Shown here: positions 25,701 through 35,100 of the stretch, piece after piece
How the letters are laid out: the number at the start of each line of letters is the position of its first letter
How positions within the stretch are numbered: the stretch's first letter is position 1
From: Saccoglossus kowalevskii
Taxonomy: Eukaryota > Hemichordata > Enteropneusta > Harrimaniidae
Reading direction: 5' to 3'
Length of the DNA: 64,000 nt
Assembly: GCF_000003605.2 (NCBI RefSeq)
Contig: NW_003137828.1
Location: forward strand, 441,239-505,238
The notes under the pieces: generated by a model
The model's database searches: none
Seen by the model: only the letters and a program-made list of their open reading frames with translations
Told to the model about the DNA's origin: nothing
Made by a program: the position numbers and the translations under genes

Positions 25701-27574
25701 CCAGGCCAGTATTTTGGCTCAAACTGATAGGGTTTGACAACACAGACACTATCCACCACAATTTCAGTTTCACTAGAGCTGTCATAATCATAGTCGATTG
25801 AATCTGCCATAGATAACACTACAAGTTTGGCAAGCAATACAGTGAAAACGCAGACTATAGCATTGACCAATCAGGGGGGGGGGGTCATTAACTACGTCAC
25901 TGAAACAATGGACCCCCAGCAGCGGCTCTCCACATGAAACGGGGCAAATATCGTCTGCTTTGTATGCCTTTTTTAATTGTTATAAAAAACAATAGGCTCG
26001 AAGAATAGTTCAAATTTTTATTCAGACTTGATTAAAATCACATTAAGTTCGTGAAATAAACTCTAAAATCCACAGTTCAGTGCCCCTTTAAACAAATAGC
26101 TACAAAAGTCGGTGAAGGTCAATATCCATTTCCTTAGTCAATAATTTCAATTTCGAGTCATTAAACTGAATAATTATCAATACTGAGGTAAATATATGTT
26201 TTATTATATTGAATAAATTGACACAACTTAAATCGAACGTTGGAGTCTGATGCAGACGCATTGTTTTGACTTCGAGTCAATAATGAGTTTTATTGACCGC
26301 CATGTGACGCGTTCTGACCAATAAATGTGACGATCTTGCACGTGAGGTATAATAATATATATTAATTATTAATTAATGATTGTTCATAATATCAGTATTA
26401 ACTCACCGCAGTTATAAGTGGATTAGGCTGATAACACGAATTATAGTAGTGTCTGCAATTGACCAACACAGATAAATGTTGATATCGACCTGAACTGAAA
26501 AGTAATAAGTGTTGTATTTACCCCCAAATAACGACATTGTGGCAGTTTGTATGATGTAACACTATAATCTAAACATAGGGAGCGTAATAATGGCACGGCT
26601 TTGTATATACTTACCTTGGTCGCTTTTGAACATTCCTTCCCACAACACATCAAATCTCTTCTCATTGCACATCTGAAACGAGCTTTTCAAGACTATTATA
26701 AAGATAATTAGTGTCTGCGGCAGACGACTCTAAATAGTCGGTTTTCGTCTGCTGATGCACACGCAACGTCCCGAATATGGCGTCAGAAGTCAATAACAAC
26801 GCAGCAATAGGATGCAAAAGTCCGATAACTCATTGGTAGGCCAATATCAACTTTTCCCGGAAAAGATTAATATTTATCGGCTATCATGTGATCTTGTCAC
26901 GTGTCACAATTGTGTTATTCATTGGTAATATTAAAGGGCGGTGGTTGTCGCGCTGTGCAGGTGCTGCTTTGTGTTGATGAACGCATTGATTTTTCCACAG
27001 TCCAATGCGTTCTTCTGATGGAAATCACAACCTGGGCACGAGTTTAACTAATCACCGCCGGTGACTCCTTCGATACCTTCCTATCATCTAAAAAATACTG
27101 TATCAAAACTTGGTATCGTCTCCGTTTGTACTTGTTGATCTGCGCAACAGTCAAAGTTGCCATCTTTGTTTATATGAGAACCCATATATCTCGCGCATGC
27201 GTGGCGCGACGACTACCGTCCTTTAAACAGCATACCTTTTGTTTATTGTATTACAGCAAGAGACCAGTAATAATTGGCTGGTGAAAACATCAAGCATAAA
27301 TAACCTGGGTGCAAGCTACGAAAAGATACCTAAAAGTCCCGATGGATTGACGCCCGAGTTGTTATCAACACGATTACGAAGCAACAGTTACAAGTGTGCC
27401 TCAGCGATCTCTATTCAACACAAGCCGGAAGTACCAGTCGCCGATTCGTTGTTCGCTGAGGGCGTTATACTGAAAAACAGGGCGTTAAGAATAGACAAAT
27501 TATCTCGTATAATTTTCCCCACTAGTTTTCTTATATTTAATTGTCTGTACTGGCCGTTGTATATGATGAACTGA
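14886..27574 (+). CDS. Glycine-receptor-like Cys-loop chloride channel subunit (8 exons, 5' end missing)
   Basis: Spliced coding sequence: 14886-14977, 15695-15762, 16456-16673, 21928-22010, 22988-23122, 24367-24596, 24925-25104, 27257-27574, about 440 codons plus stop. All junctions are GT-AG and all phases agree. The product is a pentameric ligand-gated anion channel subunit of the plasma membrane. It shows the N-terminal helix with RRIRPNSKG, a 13-residue Cys loop, and M1 ([20 protein letters not shown]). M2 has the PAR anion-selectivity motif and [15 protein letters not shown]3 begins [20 protein letters not shown], and M4 lies close to the C terminus. M2 and M3 resemble vertebrate glycine receptor alpha subunits more than GABA-A subunits. 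The second disulphide of glycine receptors, in loop C, is absent. The signal-peptide exon is not located. An invertebrate glycine-, GABA- or other amino-acid-gated paralogue remains possible. Confidence 0.93.
15695..15762 (+). CDS. Receptor exon: beta1 strand
   Basis: Acceptor cattgacag, donor ATG/gtaaga. It encodes [20 protein letters not shown] plus TM, matching the glycine receptor region in which P-x-x-V is followed by an F-I-x-S-F strand and ends ETTM. The 68-bp length is typical of this small exon in the family. It leaves in phase 0. Confidence 0.93.
16456..16673 (+). CDS. Receptor exon: loops D, A and E region
   Basis: Acceptor caattattag, donor TACG/gtgagt. It encodes [19 protein letters not shown], then [19 protein letters not shown], then GLILYSV. 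The Arg of YFRQHW aligns with the ligand-contacting Arg65 of glycine receptor alpha1, while the aromatic two residues before it is Tyr instead of Phe63. Two N-D-T glycosylation sequons lie close together (WNDT and FNDT). W-x-P-D-x-F-F is the family hallmark. Confidence 0.95.
17809..17853. repeat. 12-bp tandem repeat, about 3.75 copies
   Basis: Unit attgtctattat repeated head to tail without mismatches. Confidence 0.95.
19630..19739. repeat. Fold-back palindrome, copy B
   Basis: GAGGATACCTCAAAGTATGC A (19630-19650) and its perfect reverse complement (19719-19739) enclose about 68 bp. Part of the loop is GC-rich and pairs imperfectly (acgcgcagcgaaggtcg). It is the counterpart of 8873-8961. Such perfect 21-bp arms suggest recent insertion or selection to keep a hairpin. 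Confidence 0.85.
19740..20050 (-). mobile_element. Dispersed repeat, copy B
   Basis: Reverse-complement homologue of 8597-8871, inside the third mapped receptor intron. It begins with an expanded TTA/TAA run (about 19749-19778) and ends with AGATGTATAATAATA. Both ends therefore carry the same inverted TTATTATTATACATCT terminus as copy A. The minus-strand frame at 19499-19873 begins with the same [16 protein letters not shown] stretch as copy A and then dissolves into poly-Asn from the microsatellite. It is a repeat-derived frame, not a gene. Confidence 0.8.
21928..22010 (+). CDS. Receptor exon: Cys loop
   Basis: Acceptor ccaattttcag, donor CCGT/gtaagt. It encodes [20 protein letters not shown] then CGIQIEP. 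Thirteen residues separate the two cysteines, with F-P-M-D at the expected place; this disulphide defines the family. The Glu of IQIEP aligns with glycine receptor Glu157 in loop B. Confidence 0.95.
22988..23122 (+). CDS. Receptor exon: loops B to C
   Basis: Acceptor tttatcacag, donor ACAG/gtatat. It completes Tyr then [20 protein letters not shown] and runs to [11 protein letters not shown] at the split codon. G-Y-T-x-x-D followed by W-Q-D matches glycine receptors. The YSTG of loop C keeps the aligned Tyr202 and Thr204 positions. The cysteine expected four residues before that Tyr is Arg. Confidence 0.93.
23451..24243. mobile_element. 793-bp element with about 33-bp terminal inverted repeats
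   Basis: Left end GGCCACACTGATTTAATTTT continues ATGGATGACATCC. The right end is its inverted copy with about four mismatches. The element lies inside the receptor intron 23123-24366 and is flanked by TTA on both sides, a possible 3-bp target duplication. It contains a 23-base T run near the right end and a 71-codon minus-strand frame (23818-24033). No transposase motif is visible, so it looks non-autonomous or decayed. I cannot assign a superfamily. Confidence 0.72.
23818..24033 (-). pseudogene. ORF fragment inside the TIR element, function unknown
   Basis: Minus-strand frame of 71 codons that includes [20 protein letters not shown] and [20 protein letters not shown]. Its composition is more protein-like than the AT-rich chance frames nearby. 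It has no start context or partner exon that I can see. It is probably a remnant of a gene once carried by the surrounding transposon; the family is unrecognised. Confidence 0.3.
24367..24596 (+). CDS. Receptor exon: end of loop C, M1 and M2
   Basis: Acceptor ttgttacag, donor CAAAA/gtaagc. It encodes [20 protein letters not shown] (end of loop C, pre-M1), M1, then [20 protein letters not shown] and [16 protein letters not shown] before M2 is the determinant of anion selectivity. Position 2' is Ala, as in some glycine receptor alphas. Position 15' is Gly where alpha1 has Ser267. The second loop C cysteine is His. Confidence 0.96.
24925..25104 (+). CDS. Receptor exon: M3 and start of intracellular loop
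   Basis: Acceptor tttctttgcag, donor ATG/gtaggt; exactly 60 codons in phase 0. M3 is [20 protein letters not shown] followed by ALVNYL. The A-I-D-I-W-M-A start is characteristic of glycine receptors. The polar loop that follows contains [10 protein letters not shown]. The frame stays open past the donor into intron repeats, which should not be read as coding. Confidence 0.95.
25108..25160. repeat. 20-bp tandem repeat beside a splice donor
   Basis: Unit ggttgtcgtctgcgtcagct, 2.65 perfect copies, starting three bases after the exon ending at 25104. The first unit overlaps the donor region. Confidence 0.9.
25193..25325. mobile_element. TTAA MITE family 1, copy A (internally deleted)
   Basis: It starts TTAAAGCGGGAG and ends CGCATGCGCAGGTGACGACT. 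Its interior (ggaattgagtcccaagcg, then acgcaaag-tcatgggtag) is shared with 28668-28831. Compared with that copy, about 16 bp of the left terminal repeat is missing and the right TTAA is lost. Confidence 0.78.
25514..25810 (-). pseudogene. P2X7-C-terminal-like cysteine domain, antisense fragment
   Basis: Minus-strand frame starting at an ATG at 25810 ([20 protein letters not shown]) and ending at a stop at 25514. An in-frame upstream ATG at 25870 is less likely as the start. An acidic N-terminus leads into [10 protein letters not shown], a Glu/Ser/Asp-rich linker, then [15 protein letters not shown] and ESICCQEF. The pattern W-C-x-C-x2-C-x2-M followed by C-C-x-E matches the zinc-binding cysteine domain at the P2X7 receptor C terminus. 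The same domain occurs without the channel in many invertebrate multi-copy genes. The second half of that domain is not found downstream, so this is a truncated copy or a first exon. It lies inside the last receptor intron on the opposite strand. Confidence 0.6.
26615..26672 (-). CDS. Candidate minus-strand exon, nested
   Basis: Read on the minus strand, ctcgtttcag precedes and gtaagtatata follows a 58-bp open exon. In the ATG frame it encodes [19 protein letters not shown] plus one base. Both splice sites are near consensus. It is upstream of the P2X7-C-like fragment on the same strand and might belong to the same nested gene, but I could not show a phase-compatible join. Confidence 0.27.
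26931..27226. mobile_element. TTAA MITE family 2, complete copy
   Basis: Left end TTAAAGGGCGGTGGTTGTCG, right end GCGCGACGACTACCGTCCTT then TAA. The termini are inverted copies of each other for about 23 bp, and TTAA is present on each side as the target duplication. No coding content. TTAA duplication is the habit of piggyBac and Kolobok transposases, so a non-autonomous relative is likely. The right end is only 31 bp from the last receptor exon. Confidence 0.82.
27257..27574 (+). CDS. Receptor last exon: intracellular loop, M4 and stop
   Basis: Acceptor tgtattacag, 105 codons and TGA. A Ser/Asn-rich loop is followed by [20 protein letters not shown] and [15 protein letters not shown], where I-D-x-x-S-R-x-x-F-P and F-N-x-x-Y-W are the M4 hallmarks of glycine and GABA-A receptors. 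The protein ends a few residues after M4, as usual. Confidence 0.95.
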   Translation, partial: QETSNNWLVKTSSINNLGASYEKIPKSPDGLTPELLSTRLRSNSYKCASAISIQHKPEVPVADSLFAEGVILKNRALRIDKLSRIIFPTSFLIFNCLYWPLYMMN

Positions 27575-28667
27575 AATTTAACCTGGCTGTGACGTCATAA
27601 AGGTACTATAATACTCAAATTCTACAAAGATACTGATTCAATGAAAAAGCTTCCTTGTCCCATTATTCTCGCCAAGGATGATTCATAAAAGAAGAGACAT
27701 TAGCTTGAAGTAATATAACCAAACTGTATCGAAGTTGAACCCTATGTCTATGCGGTAAATTCGAGCTAACATCGGTGGGGAGAGGGGGATGTTAACATTA
27801 ATCGTGAAGTTTCGTCATTACACTAAACGAAACCCCACGTGACGTTGAATACAATAAGGAGTGAGCATTACTCAGAATACGAAATTCTTGAACCGAACCT
27901 GTGAGGGCGCCTCGTTACATTGTTGGAATCATACAGATTTGAACTTTCGGCATGTGAAAGATATTCCTGGACACGTGCGTTTAAAAAGATATGCTGCTAT
28001 TTTATTTCTCTGTGGGTTAAACGAGTCGCTATTCAAGTCTCAGAAAGTGGTTACTCCTACGTTCGCATGGAGTCGTCAGCTTCTCTGAACACGTGGAACA
28101 TTTAGTTGCTGAGTTGATTTGTCTCTTTAATTTGGTCTAAATCCTAAAGCTGTAAAATATGTATATATTAATATTCTTATTGAGAAGTATTTGGAATACT
28201 ACTAATTTGAGGATTATTGTATTTAGCGAAATAATCAGATTTCTGTCCGACCAAATCGGTGATGTTCGCTTAAAGCAAACATTGTGCTGTTTTTTTGTTG
28301 GGCGTAATTTAAATACAAAGTCCAGTATTATAATACCATGAACAAACATACGTCTTATTCACTACCAAGTCAGCTAGCTACACACATAGATCTCCATGCT
28401 GTACACAACCCCCCAAATAACTCACTGAACAAACCAACACCATTCTGCACCCATGCAGTGAGAAAACATAATTTCAAATTTTGTTCTATTTTAGGGGTAA
28501 CTCGCTGTTTTATTTGATTTTTTGCCCGTACGTGTATAAAATCTTGTGTTCTCTGGTGAAAAGCCCGTTTGTTTTGGGGAATTGTGCACTAATCGAAGGT
28601 TCAGTAGTGACTTTTGTTCATGGTAATTTTAGTAGTATAATGCTGGGCATTGCCTTTAAAGTTGGAA
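27575..28667. other. 3' flank of the receptor gene
   Basis: No coding content recognised. No canonical AATAAA was seen close to the stop; the first clear one noticed is at 29089-29094, so the 3' end of the transcript cannot be placed. Confidence 0.35.
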
Positions 28668-28831
28668 TTAAAGCGGGAGGGTCGTCACCTGCGCATGCGC
28701 GGGAATTGAGTCCCAAGCGACGTTAACAACACACGCTAAAACGCAAAGGATCATGGGTAGACGCTTGTTTGTAAACAGTGACACGCTATGGTCATCTGTC
28801 GCATGCGCAGGTGACGAGTCCCCCGATTTAA
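28668..28831. mobile_element. TTAA MITE family 1, copy B (complete)
   Basis: TTAAAGCGGGAGGGTCGTCA and the inverted right end GGTGACGAGTCCCCCGATTT (then AA) enclose 164 bp. The arms contain CCTGCGCATGCGC. TTAA lies on both sides. The interior GGAATTGAGTCCCAAGCG and acgcaaaggatcatgggtag match copies at 25193 and 51682. No coding capacity. Confidence 0.88.
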
Positions 28832-29441
28832 ACGTAAGCATAATTACAAACACTAATGCTAAGATGCAAACAAAAGATATTTGCAAATAAGTCATCTACG
28901 GGTTTCAAATGTCCACAGATTTGTCAGAATTCAATTCAAATATATATTTGGAAAACTGTATTAGTAATAATGGCTGAACAATGTACGAACTGGGGTGAAC
29001 AAAATGGCGGATCGTGTGACCTACTCGGACAAACATATCACATCACTAAGTGTTGCTAGCGCGTGGCCTGTTCAGGATATTTTTGTCGAATAAAGACGTG
29101 GTATTCAATATATGGACAATTGAATGCAAGAGGGTGGGCAGGATGCCACAGACATTGGTAATTTTACAATGACTGAACATTTTCCGCTGCGAATGTCGTG
29201 TAAACACAATCATTCAGTGCAGAATAACATCCTGCGCATCACATCTATTTGTTTTGATTTAAAATGAAAATACAGACAAATATAAGATATTTCCATCACA
29301 AAATACCATTCGTTGCATATAACGGGTATTATTGACTATAACGTGTGTGCGTGTAGTACTTAGTTTCCGTGAAATCATACTCCCTCTATATGAACTAGTA
29401 ACACCGAACACAAATATGTATAAACTAGTTTCATTGGCGAA

Positions 29442-29649
29442 ATGTGTAAACGTACCTTTGCTTCATGGGCATACTGCAGTGCTGTTTCATGGGTAAGTGA
29501 CAATAAGATTATCTATTTTCGAAAACCAGAAGACTTGAATGATTTGATAGGATTATATTTTCCAGGATGGCAACACGACGGAGTTCCATGTGCTATACAA
29601 TTATTACATGCCACACAACGCCCAGTACCCTTTAAAGATGCTTGCGTGA
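29442..29649 (+). CDS. Weak two-exon ORF candidate
   Basis: An ATG at 29442 gives 17 codons to a donor TGG/gtaagt at 29492. A 73-base intron ends at attttccag (29565). A second exon of 27 codons, DGNTTEFHVLYNYYMPHNAQ plus YPLKMLA, ends at TGA 29647-29649. Both sites are near consensus and the phase (0) agrees. The second exon looks protein-like and could instead be the last exon of a longer gene. Product unrecognised. Confidence 0.25.
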
Positions 29650-30938
29650 ACACAGAACAAGAAGCCGAAAATAAAATTTACGTCCAAGTACGATATACTT
29701 TCATAGAGCCGACAGTCTTCTTAGTGTCAGAGATCTGTGGCATGGGTAATGGCTCTCGAGTGCCAAGAAGGTCCAGATATAGACGCATCTAACTGGAATC
29801 TGTCATATGATCACCATGACTACGGAACATTGTTCGACCCGAGTTATGTGTCTACTGAGCATTTCACTGAACATACATTCATATATTGTGGAGAAAGTCA
29901 CTTTAAATGTACAATACTGGTAAAGTCAGTCATGTGTTTAGGTTTTACACTACAATTGGAATTGTTACTTGGATCATACATCCGGTTGTCATCTCTTTCG
30001 TTTGGAAAACAGGTTGTTACAAGGGATGCCATGGCTGCATTCCAAACTGATTTATTATACCAGCGTAAAAAACCTTATATTTGCGAATGAAATCGAATTG
30101 CAATGGAAACCAATCGATTTTGCTAACGCGTACAGTTAAAGGGAGTAATCTTCAGTTGCTAGGCTAGCTAGTTCTTGCAAATGAACTTTTACAATATTGC
30201 TAATGCCAGTGTGGAATATTTTTTGAACTTTTAACTGCTGTGATGATATTATTTACTTGAATTGAAAAGGAAATCAAATAGTTAATTATATTTATTTAAA
30301 TTTGTGAAACGCGAATCATTGGCCTTATGTTTCGAAAGTTTATTTCATACAATTAATATTCATGGCATCAAAATAAAGTGAAATAAATCTCATCGTTTCA
30401 GAGTTTCTTTTTCCACCTGTAGATAATAAATCATTATTCAGATATTTTTGGTCAACGTGAATCGCTATATTAAAAGATATAGTTAGAAACGGCGGCCGGA
30501 TTAGTCACATTTTGTTATGAAAACGTGTATGGAAAGACGTGAACAGCGCCCCGTAATTAAAATAATTGTGTTGAATGTTTTCGTCGAATGGGGGCGCTAA
30601 CTAAAACTATGCAATGCTGCCAATCAAAGATCGTACATTCATCTGAAACATTTTTTAAGAAGGGCGCATGCTTATTACTACGTTATCAGTGAATAAGCTA
30701 CGATGTTCATGATTTTGATTTTAGTGAACCCACTGCAGCTTTGATACAGCTATGTTATTTAATTCACTTGTTGACAGGGTTTATTTTCTTCAGATTTTAA
30801 AAATAAGAGAAAATGTTTCAATTCATCGAATTTGCTGGTTATTCATTGGTAAATCTCAATCATTAACACTGAACACGTTTAGAATGTTATATCATTAATC
30901 ATGCCGTGACGCCATCATTCAATCTATAATCCGGGTAG

Positions 30939-31144
30939 TTGTCACGGTGTCAATAACCTTGCTACTGCGTATGAACGCCACGTTGATCTGTATCAAACTG
31001 AGCTACCAGGGCACAGTGTTCGCGGACACGGGAAACAACCGACGGCACGCTGACGATTCAAATTTAACAACATACCCACAACATGGAGTGGATGAAGTAT
31101 ATTACAAGTATATAAAATCGGGACTTAATGTACAAATGCAATGA
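30939..31144 (+). CDS. Weak terminal-exon candidate
   Basis: After ccgggtag at 30938, an open frame runs to TGA at 31142-31144. It includes LICIKLSYQGTVFADTGNNR and TTYPQHGVDEVYYKYIKSG, in a locally GC-richer patch. Codon choice looks more coding-like than its neighbours, but the acceptor has almost no pyrimidine tract and no partner exon was found. Confidence 0.15.
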
Positions 31145-31284
31145 TTAAATACTGGAATAGATACAGCCAAGATCACTGGGAAATGAACTACAGGCGAGGG
31201 AAAGTGTACTTAAGTCAAATAATCGCCGATGATGATGAAACCACTTAGAGGACAAGTAGAGGACAAATACAACAGCATATAGTT

Positions 31285-31502
31285 GCGCCCTCTGGCGACA
31301 AAACGCTTCAGTGACGTAAATAATGAACATCCTCGTTCAACGTTTGATCTGTCGACGTCCGTTAATACAAAAATGGTGTTGTCATAGAAACAGCTATGTT
31401 CTAAATATCCAGTGACCACACAGCCAAACAGAGTTGTAGATTTAAATGACGTCGATATACGTAATTTTGATGTCACAGATGCGCTTTGTCACAAGAGGGC
31501 GC
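31285..31502. mobile_element. 218-bp MITE with GCGCCCTC termini
   Basis: GCGCCCTCTGGCGACAAAAC GC at the left pairs with inverted GCGCTTTGTCACAAGAGGGC GC at the right, 19 of 22 positions matching. No coding content. A lone left-type terminus (gcgccctctagcgacaaaac) also lies near 22354, suggesting a dispersed family. Confidence 0.68.
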
Positions 31503-32139
31503 GGTACATTGGGAAGGTATATTGGAATAATAATATTGGAATACATCATGTTGAACATCGTAAATTAATGTGTATATGTATGTTGGCTGTGAATAAGATA
31601 CTTAACACTCGGTAAAATCATTGAAGAATTATAAAGTTAACATCAAATGCTGAAGACACGAATAGAATACGGCGAATGAGAAATGAAACGAAGCTTTCTG
31701 GGGATGTCCGTATTTTGGTCATCTAATTAGAAATGGCTTCTACTAATGTACTGCCACAAACGATACAACAGATTACCGACATAATTACGGATTAGATTAG
31801 AGTAATATTTAAAGTGCATCAGATAAGGAATGGAGTGACAGTACTCCTAAACTGCGTGTCAAAAATGGTACGTTGTGGAGAGTATGTTTAGCAGTCATTA
31901 CAACCACGGCGCTGACAAGGGAGATGACAAGGTGACGAGCTGACAACAAGACAATAACATTGTCAGTATTTCTCCCGGAAACCTTCAAGTGAATTATGAC
32001 GTAATTAATTCAATGCGTAGGAAGTGATGTCGTCTGCAAGTACTTAGTCAGACGGATAAATTATTCAATAAAGAAATAGGCACAATGGGAAATTTGCGGG
32101 TTTCACTTTCACGTGATGAGTATGCCCGAGTACATTTAG

Positions 32140-35100
32140 TTCTCCCTAGTTGCGCTATAGCAGCAAAATAGTAACCAAATAACAAACTATCACACCACGA
32201 CTGGTACTACTCGTCGAATTATTTGTACATGAATCTGGAGACCGCGTGCGTCGAACAGAACATCCGAAAACAACAGAAAAAGAAAAAACGATACCTTTCA
32301 GATATACAGACAAAGTGGGTCAGTGTAAAATAATGATTTTTTTTATTTCAAAATCATCATAGAATACGTTTTTGTTTTATAATTACATATTAGATTATGT
32401 ACAAGTAGAAACCTTAACAAGAAAAGAGATCACGTGACATCATATGAACACGTCTGTACACCGCAATATGACATCAAACACCTAAAAGTAGATTAAAAAA
32501 ACAAGTAATGGGCACGATTACATTTCCAGGGAGGTAAAATAACCCGATGATTTGAGAAATAGTCAAACATTACTAAATTGAAATGTGTTGCTCAGTCTTC
32601 GGCGATTTGTTCGTAATAACTTTGAAAGAATGGCGTCACGATTCAGATGACATCATCTTTGCAAAACTAAATGGCGGCTAAATTGTGTCATACTAAAATG
32701 TAAATAGTTAGGTATAGAAATACAAGTGATTATTTTCAGAAAATACACATAGATAGATTTTAAACAGAGTGGCGATATCACAAATACGAATATTTCAGAA
32801 ATAAAATCTGCGTGTGAACCCCAAGACCGTTCGTGGTAATTTGTTCATTTGGGAGCAAATCATCAGGACGTTAAAAAAAATATATCGCCTTATACATGTC
32901 TTACCTAAAATAGTCCGTCTACCTTTAGGAACCCAGACAATATTATTATATAACGTGGCCAATGTATGTAAAAAATACCGTTTCAGCTCATATACAATAT
33001 ATTCAATTAAAATTAGCTATCACTTGATGTGTACAGATCATTTGAATATTTACAATTCGTTACGTCCATCAAATGAAGAAAAAAATAATTACTTCATTAC
33101 AGTATAACTATATTAACCTAAATAACGGCATGAAATGATATTATTAGAAATCTGTGATCACTAGTCTGATCATAAAGAGCCACGTTCGTCGTGCAGTGCG
33201 CGTACGATTTCGCGTGAACAAACAATGTATTTTACTTGCGGTGTATACGTCACGGTGCGTGGCGCGTGGACTGTGGCGCTTCTATCAAATTAGAAAACAA
33301 ATTAATTAACATGAACAAATTGTAACATTTATGATAATTTATGAACGGATATTAGCCAGCATAATTCAGAGACTATGGCAAAAGATTGTAACAAGAACAG
33401 GTACTTGTTTTCTCTTAGCTCCATGTGTCGAACTTTTGACACTGATAACGACTTCCGTTTTTGACATTGTGAAATTCTTTTGTTTTTATGAAGAACAATA
33501 TTGCCTTTATTTTTACCAAGTTATTGTTCATGCATGAGTTCTTTGAATCATACTTCAAGACAAATAAAAGGCAAAAATATAGAGAATATGGAAAATCCTT
33601 TTTCTGTAATAGGTAATTATAAATCTTCTCCCATAAAATGAAAGAATTTCACAATGTCGAAAACGGATAGTGTTTTTTTTTATTGTGATACGTAATAAGT
33701 AGCCTGTCGCTGACAACATATCGTTAGATATTCAACAACCACCTTCAACAATATGAAAATGTTTTATGTATGTAACATTTAGGATTATCGTTAAACATGT
33801 TATAAATAATGATGTTTGCTTTGAGTGCCATACATATTAGGCAGGAACTCAAACTGATGAAAAGAAACAACCACGCATGCGTGTTAAAAAAATTATTTGA
33901 TTTGCAGGAAAACAGATAACACGTGATAGATAGACCACCATATTCGCATACATTCGGAATGTATTTGTAGTGTAAGTTATTTAACAATAACCAAATAACC
34001 AACCTTCGTCATTGTAATACAATGTAATTATTGGGTTGACTGCGACCTCACAATTCGACCAGAGATACAATTCTATGTGATTGGCCGATATAACCAGTCA
34101 CGTGTTACGAAATTTGTATGTAGTGACACGTGGCACAGTCGTCCATGAATTGTACTTTCATGGACACCAAATACTAGTAAGCGATAAGATAGGAAGCTGT
34201 AAATATGCTCTAGTATTTAGCCATTTGAACGCCTTTATTTTCCTAACATATAATGGGTGCAACATTTTGCAATGTTTTATCCATTTTTCTATCATTTCTT
34301 TTTTAATCTGGATTAACATAATTTTCCGTTGGCTGTAGATCCAAATATGGCTAATATTATGACAAGTGACAAAATTTTACGTTCGAATGGTTTTTAAACT
34401 TTGGCATTGTTAGTGAGGTAGAATAAGGTGCTCGGCTGATACCACCACATGTGTTGAAGCAACGTTAACGCCATCGTGACGATGAACACAAAGAAACTAT
34501 AGCTAAACGTGACGTACGTGGCGTTACTCGGCGTGGCTGCAGTGCATTGTGGGATGCGTGCAAGTTATTGCTATATATGGAAATAACACGCTCTTGACAT
34601 TCACAACAAAATTCGTACACTCAAGTTGAAAAATTGTACAGTCCAATTAAATTCTCAGTTAACCAACGAGAATTCGAAAGAACGACTCACACTACTCTAG
34701 TATACTAGTCAGACATTGTTATTATCATCCTAAAGTCGTAACAACTGTAGTTGGCGTCAACAAATGAGGCTGACGTCATAACCACTGAGGCTGAATAATT
34801 ATAAATCCAAGTATATACCAATATTTACAATCGTGCGGTGAGTATAACATATGACAAGATCAATAAAGGTTAATAATAAAAATGAGAAAATCATAACAAT
34901 AATTCATTATGATGGCTCCATATCCGAGGTCAAGCACAATGAATTCCGGGATAGGTCGTTTCTATATATAGTCTTTCTTCGAATTGAATGAAACGTGTCT
35001 GAAGTCATCATATAACCTTCAATTTGGTTTTATGATACGAACTGACAACTAGTTTCAGATGTACAGTGGCTTACACAGATCTAATTGAAATCTCCGTGAC

